DNA of 10,435 bases from Azoarcus sp. (GTDB taxonomy: Bacteria; Pseudomonadota; Gammaproteobacteria; Burkholderiales; Rhodocyclaceae). The number at the start of each line of letters is the position of its first letter. The first letter of the stretch is position 1. The notes beneath the pieces are model-generated. The model was not told the DNA's origin and searched no databases. It was given only the letters and a program-made list of their open reading frames with translations. Where the stretch lies: assembly GCA_031259795.1 (NCBI GenBank), contig JAIRLA010000078.1, positions 1 to 10,435 on the forward strand, given 5' to 3'. The position numbers and the translations under genes are program-made. Below, one piece after another: positions 6,508-10,435 of the stretch.

Positions 6508-6508
6508 T
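6479..6508 (+). promoter_or_regulatory. Predicted promoter of lipoprotein copy 1, inside the folK 3' end
   Basis: TTGATA (6479-6484, 5 of 6) and GATAAT (6503-6508, 5 of 6) are separated by 18 bases. The -10 overlaps the folK TAA stop. A start near 6515 would leave a leader of about 27 bases carrying the GGAGG ribosome binding site (6528-6532). This is the best sigma70-like promoter in the window and suggests the lipoprotein is not only a read-through product of pcnB-folK. Confidence 0.55.
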
Positions 6509-7332
6509 GACGCTTCGATCCAATTCCGGAGGCAGTGTGAGATGAAACCCTCGAAGATATGCGCGGCCCTGTTCATTGGCGGTCTGTTGGCGGCGTGCGC
6601 CACGCCGCCCGAAGCGCCGGTCGCCTCGTTTCCCGTCCACAAGAACAGCATCGGCATGGAACTCATCGAAATCCCGGCAGGCTCTTTCATGATGGGTTCG
6701 GACGCGAAGGAAAAATCCCGCGCCGACGAACGCCCCAAGCACAGTGTCACCATCAGCAAGCCCTTCTACCTGGGGAAATACGAAGTCACGCAAGAGCAAT
6801 GGCGGGCGGTGATGGGCGACAATCCGAGTGTATTCAAAGCGCAGGGACTCCCGGTGGAAAACGTCTCGTGGGAAGACATTCAGGTTTTCATCCAGCGCCT
6901 GAACGAGCGGGAAGGCACGCAAGGATACCGGCTGCCCACCGAAGCGGAATGGGAGTACGCCGCGCGCGCCGGGACGCCGCATATGTTTTCTTTCGGGCGG
7001 AAAAAATGGGTGCGGAAACACGCATGCTACTTCAGCACATCAGGGCGGTCGGCGTGCCCCGTGGGAAAAAGAAAACCCAACCCGTGGGGACTGTACGACA
7101 TGCATGGCAACGTCTGGGAATGGGTGCAGGACTGGTACGATCCCGACTACTACGCCAGCAGCCCGGAAAGTGACCCGCCCGGCCCCGAGAGCGGCGAAAT
7201 GCGCATATTGCGCGGCGGCAGTTGGCACAGCGCACTCAGTCCCCTGCGCTCGGCCCACCGCGGCACCCGCCGCCCTGTTTACCGGGATGCCCGCAGCGGA
7301 TTCAGGCTGGCGTTCTCCCCTCAATGATCGAG
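6487..7332 (+). repeat. Tandem duplication unit, copy 1
   Basis: This block recurs at 7374-8219 with a constant 887-base offset and no net insertion or deletion. It holds the last six sense codons and stop of folK, the -10 and leader, the whole lipoprotein gene, and about 5 bases after its stop (A-T-C-G-A-G). In the 55-base leader (6487-6541) only 4 bases differ from copy 2. Confidence 0.92.
6542..7327 (+). CDS. FGE/SUMF1-domain lipoprotein, copy 1
   Basis: A 261-residue secreted lipoprotein. ATG 6542 follows GGAGG (6528-6532) by 9 bases; a longer frame from 6479 overlaps folK and is rejected. The signal peptide ends in the lipobox L-A-A-C, with Cys19 the lipid anchor; Ala at +2 predicts the outer membrane. 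Residues 37-258 form one formylglycine-generating-enzyme/sulfatase-modifying-factor domain: G-M-E-L-I-E-I-P-A-G-S-F-M-M-G-S (38-53), Y-E-V-T-Q-E-Q-W (80-87), Y-R-L-P-T-E-A-E-W-E-Y-A-A-R-A-G (129-144), G-L-Y-D-M-H-G-N-V-W-E-W-V (183-195) and L-R-G-G-S-W (223-228). The C-terminal copper-binding cysteines of true FGEs are absent; the only mature cysteines besides Cys19 are 162 and 172. Sulfatase activation is therefore unlikely. A binding or scaffold role is possible, but function is unknown. Confidence 0.9.
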   Translation: MKPSKICAALFIGGLLAACATPPEAPVASFPVHKNSIGMELIEIPAGSFMMGSDAKEKSRADERPKHSVTISKPFYLGKYEVTQEQWRAVMGDNPSVFKAQGLPVENVSWEDIQVFIQRLNEREGTQGYRLPTEAEWEYAARAGTPHMFSFGRKKWVRKHACYFSTSGRSACPVGKRKPNPWGLYDMHGNVWEWVQDWYDPDYYASSPESDPPGPESGEMRILRGGSWHSALSPLRSAHRGTRRPVYRDARSGFRLAFSPQ

Positions 7333-7366
7333 TATCCGGCCAGACGAGCGGGCGCGCCCCGCCTGG

Positions 7367-7395
7367 TTGTGCACGGACGCCGATTGGGGAATAAT
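7367..7395 (+). promoter_or_regulatory. Predicted promoter of lipoprotein copy 2
   Basis: TTGTGC (7367-7372, 3 of 6) and AATAAT (7390-7395, 5 of 6) are 17 bases apart. The -10 is the duplicated counterpart of the copy 1 element, but the -35 falls in unduplicated spacer and is weaker. Copy 2 may therefore be expressed less, or from the copy 1 promoter. Confidence 0.4.
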
Positions 7396-8219
7396 GACGC
7401 TTCGACCCAATTCCGGAGGCAATGTGAGATGAAACCCTCGAAGATATGCGCGGCCCTGTTCATCGGCGGTCTGCTGGCGGCGTGCGCCACGCCGCCCGAA
7501 GCGCCGGTCGCCTCGTTTCCCGTCCACAAGAACAGCATCGGCATGGAACTCATCGAAATCCCGCCAGGCTCTTTCATGATGGGTTCGGACCCGAAGGAAA
7601 AATCCCGCGCCAACGAACGCCCCAAGCACCACGTCATCATCAGCAAGCCCTTCTACCTGGGGAAATACGAAGTCACGCAAGAGCAATGGCGGACGGTGAT
7701 GGGCAACAATCCGAGCGTATTCAAGGCACATGGCGAGCCGGTGGAAAACGTCTCGTGGGAAGACGTCCAGGTTTTCATCCAGCGCCTGAACGAACGGGAA
7801 GGCACGCGGGGATACCGGCTGCCCACCGAAGCGGAATGGGAATACGCCGCGCGCGCCGGGACGCCGCATATGTTTTCTTTCGGGAAGAAAAACCGGGTGC
7901 GGGAACACGCGTGCTACTTCGGCACCGCGATACAGAGAACATGCCCCGTGGGTGAAAGGAAACCCAACCCGTGGGGACTGTACGACATGCATGGCAACGT
8001 CTGGGAATGGGTGCAGGATTGGTACGCTCCCGATTACTATGCCGGTAGCCCGGAGAGCGACCCGCCCGGCCCCGAAAGCGGCAAGACGCGCATATTGCGC
8101 GGCGGCAGTTGGCGCAGCCAGCTCAGTTCCTTGCGCTCGGCCCACCGTGGCGCCCGCCGCCCCGTTCACCGGGATGGCCGCAGCGGATTCAGGCTGGCGT
8201 TCTCCCCTCAATAATCGAG
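7374..8219 (+). repeat. Tandem duplication unit, copy 2
   Basis: This is the second copy of the block at 6487-7332, separated from it by 41 bases (7333-7373). In the folK frame, the sequence before the gene still reads R-T-P-I-G-E-stop, matching the real folK end R-T-P-I-G-G-stop. That shows the duplicated segment started inside folK. Confidence 0.92.
7429..8214 (+). CDS. FGE/SUMF1-domain lipoprotein, copy 2
   Basis: It has the same length (261 residues), lipobox (Cys19), ribosome binding site (GGAGG at 7415-7419) and domain layout as copy 1. The two proteins differ at 32 of 261 positions by my alignment. Residues 1-45 are identical. Eleven of the changes fall in 153-176, where the segment between Cys162 and Cys172 changes from S-T-S-G-R-S-A to G-T-A-I-Q-R-T. 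Six more fall after the L-R-G-G-S-W motif. The substituted codons ATA, AGA and ACA (7930-7941) are unusual in this GC-rich window. It too lacks the FGE copper cysteines. Both reading frames are intact, so both genes are probably expressed and under selection. The 3' end overlaps the convergent small secreted protein gene by 7 bases. Confidence 0.9.
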   Translation: MKPSKICAALFIGGLLAACATPPEAPVASFPVHKNSIGMELIEIPPGSFMMGSDPKEKSRANERPKHHVIISKPFYLGKYEVTQEQWRTVMGNNPSVFKAHGEPVENVSWEDVQVFIQRLNEREGTRGYRLPTEAEWEYAARAGTPHMFSFGKKNRVREHACYFGTAIQRTCPVGERKPNPWGLYDMHGNVWEWVQDWYAPDYYAGSPESDPPGPESGKTRILRGGSWRSQLSSLRSAHRGARRPVHRDGRSGFRLAFSPQ

Positions 8220-8510
8220 CAGGCTCCGGCACGTCTCCTCGCGTCCGGTCATGCGGCTGAAGCGGGCGAGGCGCTCGCGCACGAATTCCGCCGGCACGCG
8301 GGCATCGGCGCAATAATCGCGCAGCGCCATGGCGTGGGCCATGTTCTGCGCCGCCGCCACGGTGTCCGCCCGCGCCGGGAAAGGATAGCCCTTGGTATCG
8401 CGCCCGTCTTTCCCCGGCGCGGCGGCGGCGCGCGCGGGCGCTTCCTGCGCCACGGCGGGCAACGCCAGCGCGCACAGCAGGCAAAGCGCGGAAAATCCGC
8501 CTCGTTTCAT
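8208..8510 (-). CDS. Small secreted protein of unknown function
   Basis: A 100-residue protein I do not recognise. The N-terminus M-K-R-G-G-F-S-A-L-C-L-L-C-A-L-A-L-P-A-V-A (1-21) is a good Sec signal peptide with cleavage after A-V-A, followed by a flexible Ala-rich stretch (22-32). The mature C-terminal part is helical-looking and has two cysteines (in R-D-Y-C-A-D-A and E-E-T-C-R-S-L), possibly a disulfide. It probably acts in the periplasm. No clear Shine-Dalgarno precedes ATG 8510. It lies 75 bases after the M23 gene on the same strand and may share its message. Its last codons overlap the end of lipoprotein copy 2 in the convergent direction. The signal peptide and operon position support it being real, but it could be restricted to related strains. 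Confidence 0.65.
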   Translation of the reverse strand: MKRGGFSALCLLCALALPAVAQEAPARAAAAPGKDGRDTKGYPFPARADTVAAAQNMAHAMALRDYCADARVPAEFVRERLARFSRMTGREETCRSLLDY

Positions 8511-8585
8511 GTCATGTGTCCGGTCAATGGCGGTATTGCAAGAGTATCGGCCCCGCCGGGCGCGGCTTGAATCCTCCCGTTCAAT

Positions 8586-9506
8586 TCAGTCCACCGTGAT
8601 CCGCATGCGCTGCCGGAGCGTGATTTTCGCGCCCGAGACGCGGCTGTGGAAAGAAAAAGGGATCGACTCCTGCACCACGCGCCCCCCCGGCTTGATGAGC
8701 GCCCGCCGCACATCGAAATGCAGATGCGGCCCGGAAGAGAAGCCGGTATTGCCGGAATAGGCCAGCGCTTGCCCCGTCTCGACCCGTTCCCCGGGGCGCA
8801 CCAGCACGCCGCGCGGCGCGAGATGCGCATACTGCGCGAAAGTGCCGTCCGCGTGCAGGATGGCAACGAGATTGGTCTGTCCGGCAAGCGCGGGATCGCG
8901 CCGCCCGGCGGTGAATCCGTCCTTGACCTCGATCACGACGCCGCCGCGCGCGGCGCGCACGAGCGTGCCCCGCGCCACGCCGAAGTCCACCGCGTAGCGG
9001 TTCATGGCGTCCCCGTGGGTCGTGATGATGCCATTGGGTTCCTGCGTGACGCGCGCCCGCGTGCCTTTCCCGAAAGGCAGCACATAACGGAAATCCAGGT
9101 CGGGCACGGCGAAGGCATCGCCGACGCTGTAGGTATAACTGAAGCTGGCGTGATACGGCTTCTTGCTGTTTTTCGCGGCGATACGGGCGATATCCTTGCT
9201 GGAATTCGCCGCGACGACTTCCTGCGCCGGCCATGGCCTGTCGGACTGGAAATTGCTTCCGGCGATCCTGACGACCACCGTGACCGGCGCCGCCCCTTTA
9301 TTCGTGGCGACGATCCGGTGTTCCTGTCCGGAGCGGATCTGCTCGATCCGGAAAACATCGCCATCCGCGCCCCACGCCCCGGATATCCCCGCCAGGCAAC
9401 AAAATGGAAGACAAAAAAGCAGCCGCCGCACAGCATGGACGATGATCGAAGCGCACAAGCGCCCTGGAGGCGCGGCGAAACGGCGGCGGCAAAGACAGCG
9501 CCGCAT
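8586..9506 (-). CDS. M23 family metallopeptidase (LytM-like peptidoglycan endopeptidase)
   Basis: A zinc endopeptidase that cuts peptide cross-links of peptidoglycan in the periplasm, or a related regulator. I chose ATG 9506 because it begins two bases after the stop of the uracil-DNA glycosylase gene and has AAAGG 6-7 bases upstream. GTG 9431 is an alternative without a ribosome binding site. The 306-residue form has a long Arg-rich n-region and a hydrophobic core (29-41), with likely cleavage after A-W-G-A (47). Residues 48-150 form an N-terminal beta-rich domain. The peptidase domain shows His164, Asp174 (Y-A-V-D-F), Y-A-H-L (His228) and H-L-H-F-D (His261, His263), a full set of likely zinc and catalytic residues. 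G-T-L-V-R-A-A-R-G-G-V-V (180-191) is also typical. The C-terminus extends about 30 residues past the domain. Confidence 0.88.
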   Translation of the reverse strand: MRRCLCRRRFAAPPGRLCASIIVHAVRRLLFCLPFCCLAGISGAWGADGDVFRIEQIRSGQEHRIVATNKGAAPVTVVVRIAGSNFQSDRPWPAQEVVAANSSKDIARIAAKNSKKPYHASFSYTYSVGDAFAVPDLDFRYVLPFGKGTRARVTQEPNGIITTHGDAMNRYAVDFGVARGTLVRAARGGVVIEVKDGFTAGRRDPALAGQTNLVAILHADGTFAQYAHLAPRGVLVRPGERVETGQALAYSGNTGFSSGPHLHFDVRRALIKPGGRVVQESIPFSFHSRVSGAKITLRQRMRITVD

Positions 9507-9508
9507 GC

Positions 9509-10336
9509 TCAGCCTTTCTCCGCGCAGCCCGAAGACATCAGTGCGCGCGCGAAGCACAGGTCTTCCCACGCCTTGCCCTTGTCCAGCGGATTGCGCAGCA
9601 GATAGGCGGGGTGGTAGGTCACGGTCACCGCCACGCCGCCGCGCTCGAAGCGTTTGCCGCGTGCGGCGGCAATGCTGATTTCGCGCCCGATCAGCGCCTG
9701 CGCCGCCGGGCGGCCCAGCGCGACCAGCAGCCGGGGCTGGATGAGCGCGATCTGGCGGTCGAGAAAAGGCAGGCAAGCGCCGATTTCCGCCGCTTCCGGA
9801 GTGCGGTTGTGCGGCGGGCGGCATTTGACCGCGTTGGCGATGTAGACGTCCGCGCCGCGTTCGAGACCGAGCGCCGCCAGCATATGGTCGAGCAGACGCC
9901 CGGCCTGTCCGACGAAAGGTTCGCCACGGCGATCTTCCTCCGCCCCCGGCCCTTCGCCGACGAACATCCAGCGCCCCCCACGGTCGCCGACGCCCGGCAC
10001 GGCCTGCGTGCGCCGCTCGCACAGCGCGCAGGCGCGGCAGGCGCGGATGCTCTCTTCCAGTTCCGGCCAGTCCAGCGTGGCGATGCGCTGGATGCGCTCG
10101 CCGAGGGAAGGCCGGGGCGGCGGTTCGGGCGGCCCGGCCACGGGGGGCGCGTCCGGCGTCGGCGCGGCGGCTTCTTTCCGTCCGGCGGCGCGCGCGCCGG
10201 GAATGGGCTGGCGCGCTTCCTCCACGGGCGGCGGGGCGGGGACATCGCCGGAAGACGCATCTTCCCCGGCGACACGCAGACGCCACAGGGGGGCGAGTCC
10301 CATTTCGCGGAGAATGGCGGCGCGCTGCGGCTTCAT
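9509..10336 (-). CDS. Uracil-DNA glycosylase, family 4 (iron-sulfur type)
   Basis: Removes uracil from DNA to start base excision repair. It has 275 residues. Positions 1-85 are a Pro/Ala-rich, probably disordered extension, much longer than the core needs. The catalytic domain starts at E-S-I-R-A-C-R-A-C-A-L-C. Likely 4Fe-4S ligands are Cys100, Cys103, Cys172 (A-V-K-C-R-P-P-H-N-R-T-P) and Cys188 (I-G-A-C-L-P-F-L). Motif A is G-E-G-P-G-A-E-E-D-R-R-G-E-P-F-V-G-Q-A-G (127-146), and motif B is Y-H-P-A-Y-L-L-R-N-P (241-250). These are characteristic of family 4. Proteins like it were first annotated as phage SPO1 DNA-polymerase-related. It is followed after two bases by the M23 gene, so the pair is translationally coupled. 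A CGGGC-GAAA-GCCCG hairpin sits at 10346-10359, just before the start. Confidence 0.93.
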   Translation of the reverse strand: MKPQRAAILREMGLAPLWRLRVAGEDASSGDVPAPPPVEEARQPIPGARAAGRKEAAAPTPDAPPVAGPPEPPPRPSLGERIQRIATLDWPELEESIRACRACALCERRTQAVPGVGDRGGRWMFVGEGPGAEEDRRGEPFVGQAGRLLDHMLAALGLERGADVYIANAVKCRPPHNRTPEAAEIGACLPFLDRQIALIQPRLLVALGRPAAQALIGREISIAAARGKRFERGGVAVTVTYHPAYLLRNPLDKGKAWEDLCFARALMSSGCAEKG

Positions 10337-10435
10337 GGGGCTTCGCGGGCGAAAGCCCGGAATGAGCGAAGGGCGCGCCGGTTGTGATTTTCGAGCGCGG
10401 AAAGCAAAAAAGGAGACGAAAGAAGGGGACGCCCG
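10333..10435 (-). CDS. Possible 3' end of an upstream gene (5' end outside window)
   Basis: On the minus strand a frame open from the right edge ends in TGA at 10333-10335, overlapping the glycosylase start codon as ATGA. About 33 residues are visible, ending S-F-R-A-F-A-R-E-A-P. In many betaproteobacteria rimI lies here, but this tail does not look like RimI to me. The other two minus frames are also open over this short stretch, so the evidence is only the overlap. It may be non-coding. Confidence 0.25.
   Translation of the reverse strand, partial: GRPLLSSPFLLSALENHNRRALRSFRAFAREAP

Noticed and set aside
6479..8214. An active diversity-generating retroelement
   Set aside because: No reverse transcriptase, accessory gene or template repeat is present. 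Differences between the copies are not limited to adenine positions. It is kept only as a resemblance in the findings.
6383..8484. Long minus-strand frames antisense to both lipoprotein genes, sharing similar peptides
   Set aside because: The similarity between them is a by-product of the tandem duplication. They overlap intact, recognisable genes and the peptides are not family-like.
9611..10387. A 258-codon plus-strand frame opposite the glycosylase
   Set aside because: It is antisense to a gene with a full set of family 4 motifs. The translated product has no recognisable domain.

Overview
The window is GC-rich, with very dense coding and strong G/C at third codon positions. The gene content and order suggest a betaproteobacterium: an isoaspartate-methyltransferase-like gene next to tolC, pcnB overlapping folK, lexA, greB, a ydcH/DUF465 gene, and a family 4 uracil-DNA glycosylase. 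The order is not certain. Nearly all of it is chromosomal housekeeping DNA. The only clearly accessory parts are a repeat-filled spacer near the left end and a tandemly duplicated lipoprotein gene in the second half.

Layout. 1-236: 3' end of a flavin-reductase-like gene (+). 237-758: long non-coding spacer holding a ~315-bp nested inverted repeat, then a promoter overlapped by a LexA box. 759-1358: lexA (+). 1384-1950: greB (-), convergent with lexA. 2074-2304: ydcH-like DUF465 gene (+), divergent from greB. 2470-4533: a PCMT-like methyltransferase and a TolC-type outer-membrane channel (+), a tight pair. 4610-6507: pcnB and folK (+), overlapping by ATGA. 6542-7327 and 7429-8214: two tandem copies, 887 bp apart, of a lipoprotein with an FGE/SUMF1-type domain. 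8208-10336: minus-strand genes reading leftward, namely uracil-DNA glycosylase, an M23 endopeptidase and a small secreted protein. The last ~100 bases may hold the end of one more minus-strand gene.

How the genes fit together. LexA sits under its own operator and would repress itself and other SOS genes. GreB rescues stalled RNA polymerase. TolC and the M23 enzyme act on the envelope. PcnB (RNA polyadenylation) and FolK (folate synthesis) share a transcript, as in many proteobacteria. The lipoprotein pair has its own near-consensus promoter, whose -10 overlaps the folK stop codon. The duplicated block carries the last folK codons and this promoter with it. The two lipoproteins are identical over their first 45 residues but differ sharply in a Cys-flanked loop and more mildly at the C-terminus. 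They lack the C-terminal cysteines of true formylglycine-generating enzymes, so they are more likely surface or binding proteins. I see no complete new defence or mobile system. The duplicated, locally diversified lipoprotein pair and the large nested palindrome are the parts most worth a second look.
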